From contig NC_060958.1 of assembly GCF_910589235.1 (NCBI RefSeq), positions 2,728,725 through 2,792,724 of the forward strand: 64,000 bases of DNA. The letters are read 5' to 3'. Both the position numbers and the translations under genes were made by a program. The notes beneath the pieces are model-generated. The model saw only the letters and a list, made by a program, of their open reading frames with translations, made no database searches and was not told the origin of the DNA. The DNA comes from Vespa crabro. Taxonomy: Eukaryota; Arthropoda; Insecta; Hymenoptera; Vespidae. Below are positions 37,846 through 50,460 of this stretch, piece by piece (position 1 is the stretch's first letter; each line of letters begins with the position of its first letter).

Positions 37846-40800
37846 CGATACGCGTATATGAGCGAAAAATCGTATATACGATATGAAAGAATGTTAAAAA
37901 CTTTGATTCCAATATAAAATAGATGTTTGATCTTATGAAATGCAATGGTCTGAATCGATTGGTAACATTTTTCTAACTGTGGCACAAGTATTATTAAAGA
38001 TTTCACGATTTTATCTTCGCATATACCGAAATTCGCGTATGACTATTGCGTTTTTCGACAATTATCATATGAAAACGCGTATTTAAACATAGTAAAAACG
38101 TTATTTTCTTGTTATATTCTTTATTCTGCATCGATAGAACATAAAATCAATGAAATTGAACGAGATTTCAAGTTTTCGTTTTTCGACGATACGCGTATAT
38201 GAGCGAAAAATCATATACACGATATGAAAGAATGTTAAAAACTTTGATTCCAATATAAAATAGATGTTTGATCTTATGAAATGCAATGTTCGGAATCGAT
38301 TGGTAACATTTTTCTAACTGTGGCACAAGTATTATTAAAGATTTCACGATTTTATCTTCGCATATACCGAAATTCGCGTATGTCGATTACGTTTTTCGAC
38401 AATTATCATATGAAAACGCGTATTTAATCATAGTAAAAACGTTATATTCTTGTTATATTCTTTATTCTGCATCGATAGAACATAAAATCGATGAAATTGA
38501 ACGAGATTTCAAGTTTTCGTTTTTCGACGATACGCGTATATGAGCGAAAAATCGTATATACGATATGAAAGAATGTTAAAAACTTTGATTCCAATATAAA
38601 ATAGATGTTTGATCTTATGAAATGCAATGTTCTGAATCGATTGGTAACATTTTTATAACTGTGGCACAAGTATTATTAAAGATTTCACGATTTTATCTTC
38701 GCATATACCGAAATTCGCGTATGACTATTGCGTTTTTCGACAATTATCATATGAAAACGCGTATTTAAACATAGTAAAAACGTTATATTCTTGTTATATT
38801 CTTTATTCTGCATCGATAGAACATAAAATCGATGAAATTGAACGAGATTTCAAGTTTTCGTTTTTCGACGATACGCGTATATGAGCGAAAAATCGTATAT
38901 ACGATATGAAAGAATGTTAAAAACTTTGATTCCGATATAAAATAGATGTTTGATCTTATGAAATGCAATGTTCTGAATCGATTGGTAACATTTTTATAAC
39001 TGTGGCACAAGTATTATTAAAGATTTCACGGTTTTATCTTCGCATATACCGAAATTCGCGTATGTCGATTACATTTTTCGACAATTATCATATGAAAACG
39101 CGTATTTAAACACAGTAAAAACGTTATATTCTTGTTATATTCCTTATTCTACATCGATAGAACATAAAATCAATGAAATTGAACGAGATTTCAAGTTTTC
39201 GTTTTTCGACGATACGCGTATATGAGCGAAAAATCATATACACGATATGAAAGAATGTTAAAAACTTTGATTCCAATATAAAATAGATGTTTGATCTTAT
39301 GAAATGCAATGTTCGGAATCGATTGGTAACATTTTTCTAACTGTGGCACAAGTATTATTAAAGATTTCACGATTTTATCTTCGCATATTCCGAAATTCGC
39401 GTATGTCGATTACGTTTTTCGACAATTATCATATGAAAACGCGTATTTAAACATAGTAAAAACGTTATATTCTTGTTATATTCTTTATTCTGCATCGATA
39501 GAACATAAAATCAATGAAATAGAACGAGATTTCAAGTTTTCGTTTTTCGACGAGACGCGTAAATGAGCGAAAAATCGTATATACGATACGAAAGAATGTT
39601 AAAAACTTTGGTTCCAATATAAAATAGATGTTTGATCTTATGAAATGCAATGTTCTGAATCGAATGGTAACATTTTTCTAACTGTGGCACAATTATTATT
39701 AAAGATTTCACGATTTTATCTTCGCAAATACCGAAATTCGCGTATGTCGATTACGTTTTTCGACAATTATCATATGAAAACGCGTATTTAAACATAGTAA
39801 AAACGTTATATTCTTGTTATATTCTTTATTCTGCATCGATAGAACATAAAATCAATGAAATTGAACGAGATTTCAAGATTTCGTTTTTCGACGACACGCG
39901 TATATGAGCGAAAAATCGTATATACGATATGAAAGAATGTTAAAAACTTTGATTCCAATATAAAATAGATGTTTGATCTTATGAAATGCAATGTTCTGAA
40001 TGGATTGGTAACATTTTCCTAACTGTGGCACAAGTATTATTAAAGATTTCACGATTTTATCTTCGCATATACCGAAATTCGCGTATGTCGATTACGTTTT
40101 TCGACAATTATCATATGAAAACGCGTATTTGAACATAGTAAAAACGTTATATTCTTGTTATATTCTTTATTCTGCATCAATAGAACATAAAATCAATGAA
40201 ATTGAACGAGATTTCAAGTTTTCGTTTTTCGACGCTACGCGTATATGAGCGAAAAATCGTATATACGATATGAAAGAATGTTTAAAACTTTGATTCCAAT
40301 ATAAAATAGATGTTTGATCTTATGAAATGCAATGTTCGGAATCGATTGGTAACATTTTTCTAACTGTGGCACAAGTATTATTAAAGATTTCACGGTTTTA
40401 TCTTCGCATATACCGAAATTCGCGTATGTCGATTAAGTTTTTCGACAATTATCATATGAAAACGCGTATTTAAACATAGTAAAAACGTTATATTCTTGTT
40501 ATATTCTTTATTCTGCATCGATAGAACATAAAATCAATGAAATTGAACGAGATTTCAAGTATTCGTTTTTCGACGATACGCGTATATGAGCGAAAAATCA
40601 TATACACGATATGAAAGAATGTTAAAAACTTTGATTCCAATATAAAATAGATGTTTGATCTTATGAAATGCAATGTTCTGAATAGATTGGTAACATTTTT
40701 CTAACTGTGGCACAAGTATTATTAAAGATTTCACGATTTTATCTTCGCATATACCGAAATTCGCGTATGTCGATTTCGTTTTTTCGAATATTATCATATG

Positions 40801-42270
40801 AAAACGCGTATTTAAACATAGTAAAAACGTTATATTCTTGTTATATTCTTTATTCTGCATCGATAGAACATAAAATCAATGAAATTGAACGAGATTTCAA
40901 GTTTTCGTTTTCCGACGATACGCGTATATGAGCGAAAAATCGTATGTACGATATGAAAGAATGTTAAAAACTTTGATTCCAATATAAAATAGATGTTTGA
41001 TCTTATGAAATGCATGTTCGGAATCGATTGGTAACTTTTTTCTAACTGTGGCACAAGTATTATTAAAGATTTCACGATTTTATCTTCGCATATACCGAAA
41101 TTCGCGTATGTCGATTACGTTTTTCGACAATTATCAAGTGAAAACGCGTATTTAAACATAGTAAAAACGTTATATTCTTGTTATATTCTTTATTCTGCAT
41201 CGATAGAACATAAAATCAATGAAATTGAACGAGATTTCAAGTTTTCGTATTTCGACGATACGCGTATATGAGCGAAAAATCGTATATACGATATGAAAGA
41301 ATGTTAAAAACTTTGATTACAATATAAAATAGATGTTTGATCTTATGAAATGCAATGTTCTGAATCGATTGGTAACATTTTTCTAACTGTGGCACAAGTA
41401 TTATTAAAGATTTCACGATTTTATCTTCGCATATACCGAAATTCGCGTATGACTATTGCGTTTTTCGACAATTATCATATGAAAACGCGTATTTAAACAT
41501 AGTAAAAACGTTATATTCTTGTTATATTCTTTATTCTGCATCGATAGAACATAAAATCAATGAAATTGAACGAGATTTCAAGTTTTCGTTTTTCGACGAT
41601 ACGCGTATATGAGCGAAAAATCATATACACGATATGAAAGAATGTTAAAAACTTTGATTCCAATATAAAATAGATGTTTGATCTTATGAAATGCAATGTT
41701 CGGAATCGATTGGTAACATTTTTCTAACTGTGGCACAAGTATTATTAAAGATTTCACGATTTTATCTTCGCATATACCGAAATTCGCGTATGTCGATTAC
41801 GTTTTTCGACAATTATCATATGAAAACGCGTATTTAATCATAGTAAAAACGTTATATTCTTGTTATATTCTTTATTCTGCATCGATAGAACATAAAATCA
41901 ATGAAATTGAACGAGATTTCAAGTTTTCGTTTTTCGACGATACGCGTATATGAGCGAAAAATCGTATATACGATATGAAAGAATGTTAAAAACTTTGATT
42001 CCAATATAAAATAGATGTTTGATCTTATGAAATGCAATGTTCTGAATCGATTGGTAACATTTTTATAACTGTGGCACAAGTATTATTAAAGATTTCACGG
42101 TTTTAACTTCGCATATACCGAAATTCGCGTATGTCGATTACGTTTTTCGACAATTATCATATGAAAACGCGTATTTAAACATAGTAAAAACGTTATATTC
42201 TTGTTATATTCCTTATTCTACATCGATAGAACATAAAATCAATGAAATTGAACGAGATTTCAAGTTTTCG
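37845..42270 (+). repeat. 19-monomer higher-order repeat, first copy (6,479-bp spacing)
   Basis: About 13 monomers found again at 44,324-48,715. TGCAATGGTC at 37,941 recurs at 44,420, an offset of 6,479 (19 monomers). Other shared variants are GACTATTGCG, AAAATCGATG, CCGATATAAAATAG, TCCTTATTCTACATCG, GAGACGCGTAAATG with GAATCGAATGG, CTGAATGGATTGG, CAAGTATTCG, and a monomer that lost one A in TGCATGTTCGG (41,011). The start is bounded by GTATTTCGACG near 37,837 in this copy only. From about 41.3 kb the offset falls to 6,478 because this copy has one more T in a run at 40,779. Confidence 0.87.
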
Positions 42271-44323
42271 TTTTTTGACGATACGCGTATATGAGCGAAA
42301 AATCATATACACGATATGAAAGAATGTTAAAAACTTTGATTCCAATATAAAATAGATGTTTGATCTTATGAAATGCAATGTTCGGAATCGATTGGTAACA
42401 TTTTTCTAACTGTGGCACAAGTATTATTAAAGATTTCACGATTTTATCTTCGCATATACCGAAATTCGCGTATGTCGATTACGTTTTTCGACAATTATCA
42501 TATGAAAACGCGTATTTAATCATAGTAAAAACGTTATATTCTTGTTATATTCTTTATTCTGCATCGATAGAACATAAAATCAATGAAATTGAACGAGATT
42601 TCAAGTTTTCGTTTTTCGACGATACGCGTATATGAGCGAAAAATCGTATATACGATATGAAAGAATGTTAAAAACTTTGATTCCAATATAAAATAGATGT
42701 TTGATCTTATGAAATGCAATGTTCGGAATCGATTGGTAACATTTTTCTAACTGTGGCACAAGTATTTTTAAAGATATCACGATTTTGTCTTCGCATATAC
42801 CGAAATTCGCGTATGTCGATTACGTTTTTCGACAATTATCATATGAAAACGCGTATTTAAACATAGTAAAAACGTTATATTCTTGTTATATTATTTATTC
42901 TGCATCGATAGAACATAAAATCAAAGAAATTGAACGAGATTTCAAGTTTTCGTTTTTCGACGATACGCCTATATGAGCGAAAAATCGTATATACGAGATG
43001 AAAGAATGTTAAAAACTTTGATTCCAATATAAAATAGATGTTTGATCTTATGAAATGCAATGTTCGGAATCGATTGGTAACATTTTTCTAATTGTGGCAC
43101 AAGTATTATTAAAGATTTCACGATTTTATCTTCGCATATACCGAAATTCGCGTATGTCGATTACGTTTTTCGACAATTATCATATGAAAACGCGTATTTA
43201 AACATAGTAAAAACGTTATATTCTTGTTGTATTATTTATTCTGCATCGATAGAACATAAAATCAATGAAATTGAACGAGATTTCAAGTTTTCGTTTTTCG
43301 ACGATACGCGTATATGACCGAAAAATCGTATATGCGATATGAAAGAATGTTAAAAACTTTGATTCCAATATAAAATAGAAGCTTGATCTTATGAAATGCA
43401 ATGTTCTGAATCGTTTGGTAACATTTTTATAACTGTGGCACAAGTATTATTAAAGATTTCACGATTTTATCTTCGCATATACCGAAATTCGCGTATGACG
43501 ATAACGTTTTGCGACTAATATCATATGAAAACGCGTATTTAAACATACTAGAAACGTTATATTCTTGTTATATTCTTTATTCTGCATCGATAGAACATAA
43601 AATCAATGAAATTGAACGAGATTTCAAGATTTCGTTTTTCGACGACACGCGTATATGAGCGAAAAATCGTATATACGATATGAAAGAATGTTAAAAACTT
43701 TGATTCCCATATAAAATAGATGTTTGATCTTATGAAATGCAATGTTCTGAATCGATTGGTAACATTTTTCTAACTGTGGCACAAGTATTATTAAAGATTT
43801 CACGATTTTATCTTCGCATATACCGAAATTCGCGTATGTCGATTACGTTTTTCGACAATTATAATATGAAAACGCGTATTTAAACATAGTAAAAACGTTA
43901 TATTCTTGTTATATTCTTTATTCTGCATCGATAGAACATAAAATCAATGAAATTGAACGAGATTTCAAGTTTTCGTTTTTCGACGATACGCGTATATGAG
44001 CGAAAAATCGTATATACGATATGAAAGAATGTTAAAAACTTTGATTCCAATATAAAATAGATGTTTGATCTTATGAAATGCAATGTTCTGAATCGATTGG
44101 TAACATTTTTATAACTGTGGCACAAGTATTATTAAAGATCTCACGGTTTTATCTTCGCATATACCGAAATTCGCGTATGTCGATTACGTTTTTCGACAAT
44201 TATCATATGAAAACGCGTATTTAAACATATTAAAAACGTTATATTCTTGTTATTTTCTTTATTCTGCATCGGTAGAACATAAAATCAATGAAATTGAACG
44301 AGATTTCAAGTTTTCGTTTTTCG
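42270..44323 (+). repeat. Six monomers, four of them missing from the next 19-monomer copy
   Basis: Satellite monomers only. The part from about 42,270 to 43,620 (four monomers) has no counterpart in the following copy, where the sequence passes directly from a 42,2xx-type to a 43,6xx-type monomer. Distinctive members are ATTATTTATTCTG with CAAAGAAATTG (about 42,890), GTTGTATTATT (43,226) and ATACTAGAAACG followed by CAAGATTTCG and GACGACACGCG (43,545-43,650). The GATCTCACGG and CATATTAAAAACG variants near 44,137 and 44,226 recur at about 49.25, 52.67, 55.73 and 60.17 kb. Confidence 0.82.
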
Positions 44324-47300
44324 ACGATACGCGTATATGAGCGAAAAATCGTATATACGATATGAAAGAATGTTAAAAACTTTGATTCCAATATAAAATA
44401 GATGTTTGATCTTATGAAATGCAATGGTCTGAATCGATTGGTAACATTTTTCTAACTGTGGCACAAGTATTATTAAAGATTTCACGATTTTATCTTCGCA
44501 TATACCGAAATTCGCGTATGACTATTGCGTTTTTCGACAATTATCATATGAAAACGCGTATTTAAACATAGTAAAAACGTTATATTCTTGTTATATTCTT
44601 TATTCTGCATCGATAGAACATAAAATCAATGAAATTGAACGAGATTTCAAGTTTTCGTTTTTCGACGATACGCGTATATGAGCGAAAAATCATATACACG
44701 ATATGAAAGAATGTTAAAAACTTTGATTCCAATATAAAATAGATGTTTGATCTTATGAAATGCAATGTTCGGAATCGATTGGTAACATTTTTCTAACTGT
44801 GGCACAAGTATTATTAAAGATTTCACGATTTTATCTTCGCATATACCGAAATTCGCGTATGTCGATTACGTTTTTCGACAATTATCATATGAAAACGCGT
44901 ATTTAATCATAGTAAAAACGTTATATTCTTGTTATATTCTTTATTCTGCATCGATAGAACATAAAATCGATGAAATTGAACGAGATTTCAAGTTTTCGTT
45001 TTTCGACGATACGCGTATATGAGCGAAAAATCGTATATACGATATGAAAGAATGTTAAAAACTTTGATTCCAATATAAAATAGATGTTTGATCTTATGAA
45101 ATGCAATGTTCTGAATCGATTGGTAACATTTTTATAACTGTGGCACAAGTATTATTAAAGATTTCACGATTTTATCTTCGCATATACCGAAATTCGCGTA
45201 TGACTATTGCGTTTTTCGACAATTATCATATGAAAACGCGTATTTAAACATAGTAAAAACGTTATATTCTTGTTATATTCTTTATTCTGCATCGATAGAA
45301 CATAAAATCGATGAAATTGAACGAGATTTCAAGTTTTCGTTTTTCGACGATACGCGTATATGAGCGAAAAATCGTATATACGATATGAAAGAATGTTAAA
45401 AATTTTGATTCCGATATAAAATAGATGTTTGATCTTTTGAAATGCAATGTTCTGAATCGATTGGTAACATTTTTATAACTGTGGCACAAGTATTATTAAA
45501 GATTTCACGGTTTTATCTTCGCATATACCGAAATTCGCGTATGTCGATTACATTTTTCGACAATTATCATATGAAAACGCGTATTTAAACACAGTAAAAA
45601 CGTTATATTCTTGTTATATTCCTTATTCTACATCGATAGAACATAAAATCAATGAAATTGAACGAGATTTCAAGTTTTCGTTTTTCGACGATACGCGTAT
45701 ATGAGCGAAAAATCATATACACGATATGAAAGAATGTTAAAAACTTTGATTCCAATATAAAACAGATGTTTGATCTTATGAAATGCAATGTTCGGAATCG
45801 ATTGGTAACATTTTTCTAACTGTGGCACAAGTATTATTAAAGATTTCACGATTTTATCTTCGCATATTCCGAAATTCGCGTATGTCGATTACGTTTTTCG
45901 ACAATTATCATATGAAAACGCGTATTTAAACATAGTAAAAACGTTATATTCTTGTTATATTCTTTATTCTGCATCGATAGAACATAAAATCAATGAAATA
46001 GAACGAGATTTCAAGTTTTCGTTTTTCGACGAGACGCGTAAATGAGCGAAAAATCGTATATACGATACGAAAGAATGTTAAAAACTTTGGTTCCAATATA
46101 AAATAGATGTTTGATCTTATGAAATGCAATGTTCTGAATCGAATGGTAACATTTTTCTAACTGTGGCACAAGTATTATTAAAGATTTCACGATTTTATCT
46201 TCGCAAATACCGAAATTCGCGTATGTCGATTACGTTTTTCGACAATTATCATATGAAAACGCGTATTTAAACATAGTAAAAACGTTATATTCTTGTTATA
46301 TTCTTTATTCTGCATCGATAGAACATAAAATCAATGAAATTGAACGAGATTTCAAGATTTCGTTTTTCGACGATACGCGTATATGAGCGAAAAATCGTAT
46401 ATACGATATGAAAGAATGTTAAAAACTTTGATTCCAATATAAAATAGATGTTTGATCTTATGAAATGCAATGTTCTGAATGGATTGGTAACATTTTTCTA
46501 ACTGTGGCACAAGTATTATTAAAGATTTCACGATTTTATCTTCGCATATACCGAAATTCGCGTATGTCGATTACGTTTTTCGACAATTATCATATGAAAA
46601 CGCGTATTTGAACATAGTAAAAACGTTATATTCTTGTTATATTCTTTATTCTGCATCAATAGAACATAAAATCAATGAAATTGAACGAGATTTCAAGTTT
46701 TCGTTTTTCGACGCTACGCGTATATGAGCGAAAAATCGTATATACGATATGAAAGAATGTTTAAAACTTTGATTCCAATATAAAATAGATGTTTGATCTT
46801 ATGAAATGCAATGTTCGGAATCGATTGGTAACATTTTTCTAACTGTGGCACAAGTATTATTAAAGATTTCACGGTTTTATCTTCGCATATACCGAAATTC
46901 GCGTATGTCGATTAAGTTTTTCGACAATTATCATATGAAAACGCGTATTTAAACATAGTAAAAACGTTATATTCTTGTTATATTCTTTATTCTGCATCGA
47001 TAGAACATAAAATCAATGAAATTGAACGAGATTTCAAGTATTCGTTTTTCGACGATACGCGTATATGAGCGAAAAATCATATACACGATATGAAAGAATG
47101 TTAAAAACTTTGATTCCAATATAAAATAGATGTTTGATCTTATGAAATGCAATGTTCTGAATAGATTGGTAACATTTTTCTAACTGTGGCACAAGTATTA
47201 TTAAAGATTTCACGATTTTATCTTCGCATATACCGAAATTCGCGTATGTCGATTTCGTTTTTCGACAATTATCATATGAAAACGCGTATTTAAACATAGT

Positions 47301-48715
47301 AAAAACGTTATATTCTTGTTATATTCTTTATTCTGCATCGATATAACATAAAATCAATGAAATTGAACGAGATTTCAAGTTTTCGTTTTCCGACGATACG
47401 CGTATATGAGCGAAAAATCGTATGTACGATATGAAAGAATGTTAAAAACTTTGATTCCAATATAAAATAGATGTTTGATCTTATGAAATGCATGTTCGGA
47501 ATCGATTGGTAACTTTTTTCTAACTGTGGCACAAGTATTATTAAAGATTTCCCGATTTTATCTTCGCATATACCGAAATTCGCGTATGTCGATTACGTTT
47601 TTCGACAATTATCAAGTGAAAACGCGTATTTAAACATAGTAAAAACGTTATATTCTTGTTATATTCTTTATTCTGCATCGATAGAACATAAAATCAATGA
47701 AATTGAACGAGATTTCAAGTTTTCGTATTTCGACGATACGCGTATATGAGCGAAAAATCGTATATACGATATGAAAGAATGTTAAAAACTTTGATTACAA
47801 TATAAAATAGATGTTTGATCTTATGAAATGCAATGTTCTGAATCGATTGGTAACATTTTTCTAACTGTGGCACAAGTATTATTAAAGATTTCACGATTTT
47901 ATCTTCGCATATACCGAAATTCGCGTATGACTATTGCGTTTTTCGACAATTATCATATGAAAACGCGTATTTAAACATAGTAAAAACGTTATATTCTTGT
48001 TATATTCTTTATTCTGCATCGATAGAACATAAAATCAATGAAATTGAACGAGATTTCAAGTTTTCGTTTTTCGACGATACGCGTATATGAGCGAAAAATC
48101 ATATACACGATATGAAAGAATGTTAAAAACTTTGATTCCAATATAAAATAGATGTTTGATCTTATGAAATGCAATGTTCGGAATCGATTGGTAACATTTT
48201 TCTAACTGTGGCACATGTATTATTAAAGATTTCACGATTTTATCTTCGCATATACCGAAATTCGCGTATGTCGATTACGTTTTTCGACAATTATCATATG
48301 AAAACGCGTATTTAATCATAGTAAAAACGTTATATTCTTGTTATATTCTTTATTCTGCATCGATAGAACATAAAATCAATGAAATTGAACGAGATTTCAA
48401 GTTTTCGTTTTTCGACGATACGCGTATATGAGCGAAAAATCGTATATACGATATGATAGAATGTTAAAAACTTTGATTCCAATATAAAATAGATGTTTGA
48501 TCTTATGAAATGCAATGTTCTGAATCGATTGGTAACATTTTTATAACTGTGGCACAAGTATTATTAAAGATTTCACGGTTTTAACTTCGCATATACCGAA
48601 ATTCGCGTATGTCGATTACGTTTTTCGACAATTATCATATGAAAACGCGTATTTAAACATAGTAAAAACGTTATATTCTTGTTATATTCCTTATTCTACA
48701 TCGAGAGAACATAAA
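44324..48715 (+). repeat. 19-monomer higher-order repeat, second copy
   Basis: Repeats 37,845-42,270 at offset 6,479, later 6,478. Differences I noticed include CATTTTAAAAATTTTG-type changes near 45,410, AAAACAGATG near 45,760, GATATAACAT near 47,340, TTTCCCGATTTT near 47,548 and CACATGTATT near 48,213. The copy ends inside one monomer between 48,700 and 48,741, where it switches to the 43,6xx sequence. Confidence 0.87.
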
Positions 48716-50460
48716 ATCAATGAAATTGAACGAGATTTCAAGATTTCGTTTTTCGACGACACGCGTATATGAGCGAAAAATCGTATATACGATATGAAAG
48801 AATGTTAAAAACTTTGATTCCCATATAAAATAGATGTTTGATCTTATGAAATGCAATGTTCTGAATCGATTGGTAACATTTTTCTAACTGTGGCACAAGT
48901 ATTATTAAAGATTTCACGATTTTATCTTCGCATATACCGAAATTCGCGTATGTCGATTACGTTTTTCGACAATTATAATATGAAAACGCGTATTTAAACA
49001 TAGTAAAAACGTTATATTCTTGTTATATTCTTTATTCTGCATCGATAGAACATAAAATCAATGAAATTGAACGAGATTTCAAGTTTTCGTTTTTCGACGA
49101 TACGCGTATATGAGCGAAAAATCGTATATACGATATGAAAGAATGTTAAAAACTTTGATTCCAATATAAAATAGATGTTTGATCTTATGAAATGCAATGT
49201 TCTGAATCGATTGGTAACATTTTTATAACTGTGGCACAAGTATTATTAAAGATCTCACGGTTTTATCTTCGCATATACCGAAATTCGCGTATGTCGATTA
49301 CGTTTTTCGACAATTATCATATGAAAACGCGTATTTAAACATATTAAAAACGTTATATTCTTGTTATTTTCTTTATTCTGCATCGGTAGAACATAAAATC
49401 AATGAAATTGAACGAGATTTCAAGTTTTCGTTTTTCGACGATACGCGTATATGAGCGAAAAATCGTATGGACGATATGAAAGAATGTTAAAAACTTTGAT
49501 TCCAATATAAAATAGGTGTTTGATCTTATGAAATGCAATGTTCTGAATCGACTGGTAACATTTTTATAACTGTGGCACAAGTATTATTAAAGATTTCACG
49601 ATTTTGTCTTCGCATATACCGAAATTCGCGTATGTCGATTTCGTTTTTCGACAATTATCATATGAAAACGCGTATTTAAACATAGTAAAAACGTTATATT
49701 CTTGTTATATTCTTTATTCTGCATCGGTAGAACATAAAATCAATGAAATTGAACGAGATTTCAAGTTTTCGTTTTTCGACGATACGCGTATATGAGCGAA
49801 AAATCGTATATACGATATGAAAGAATGTTAAAAACTTTGATTCCAATATAAAATAGATGTTTGATCTTATGAAATGCAATGTTCGGAATCGATTGGTAAC
49901 ATTTTTCTAACTGTGGCACAAGTATTATTAAAGATATCACGATTTTGTCTTCGCATATACCGAAATTCGCGTATGTCGATTACGTTTTTCGACAATTATC
50001 ATATGAAAACGCGTATTAAAACACAGTAAAAACGTTATATTCTTGTTATATTCTTGATTCTTCGTCGATAGAACATAAAATCAATGCAATTGAACGAGAT
50101 TTCAAGTGTTCGTTTTTCGACGATTCGCGTATATGAGCGAAAAATCGTATATACGAGATGAAAGAATGTGAAAAACTTTGATTCCAATATAAAATAGATG
50201 TTTGATCTTATGAAATGCAATGTTCGGAATCGATTGGTAACATTTTTCTAATTGTGGCACAAGTATTATTAAAGATTTCACGATTTTATCTTCGCATATA
50301 CCGAAATTCGCGTATGTCGATTACGTTTTTCGACAATTATCATATGAAAACGCGTATTTAAACATAGTAAAAACGTTATATTCTTGTTGTATTATTTATT
50401 CTGCATCGATAGAACATAAAATCAATGAAATTGAACGAGATTTCAAGTTTTCGTTTTTCG
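47050..50460 (+). repeat. 10-monomer higher-order repeat unit, copy 1 (about 3,410 bp)
   Basis: This unit is immediately repeated downstream. It overlaps the end of the 19-monomer copy and contains the 48.7-kb deletion junction, so the 10-monomer unit formed after that deletion. Markers: TGCATGTTCGG (about 47,490), GATTACAATATAAAATAG (about 47,795), GACTATTGCG, TCCTTATTCTACATCG, CGTATGGACG (about 49,466), GAATCGACTGG, TCTTCGTCGATAG, CAAGTGTTCG and GTTGTATTATT. Confidence 0.87.
48741..49460 (+). repeat. Copy of 43,627-44,346 joined by a four-monomer deletion
   Basis: CAAGATTTCG, GACGACACGCG, TCCCATATAAAATAG, ACAATTATAATATG, GATCTCACGG and CATATTAAAAACG follow in the same order as at 43.6-44.3 kb, but at an offset of 5,114 instead of 6,478. 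The 1,364-bp change is exactly four monomers. The hybrid monomer at 48,671-48,856 has TCCTTATTCTACATCG on its left and CAAGATTTCG on its right, so the join lies in the roughly 40 bp between. The match ends at about 49,460, where CGTATGGACG begins. Confidence 0.83.

Noticed and set aside
40555..40860. Longest open frame, 101 codons on the minus strand
   Set aside because: It results from one extra T in a T-run at 40,779 joining two frames, and the equivalent copies at 47.0 and 50.4 kb are shorter. It is a frameshift artefact within satellite sequence.
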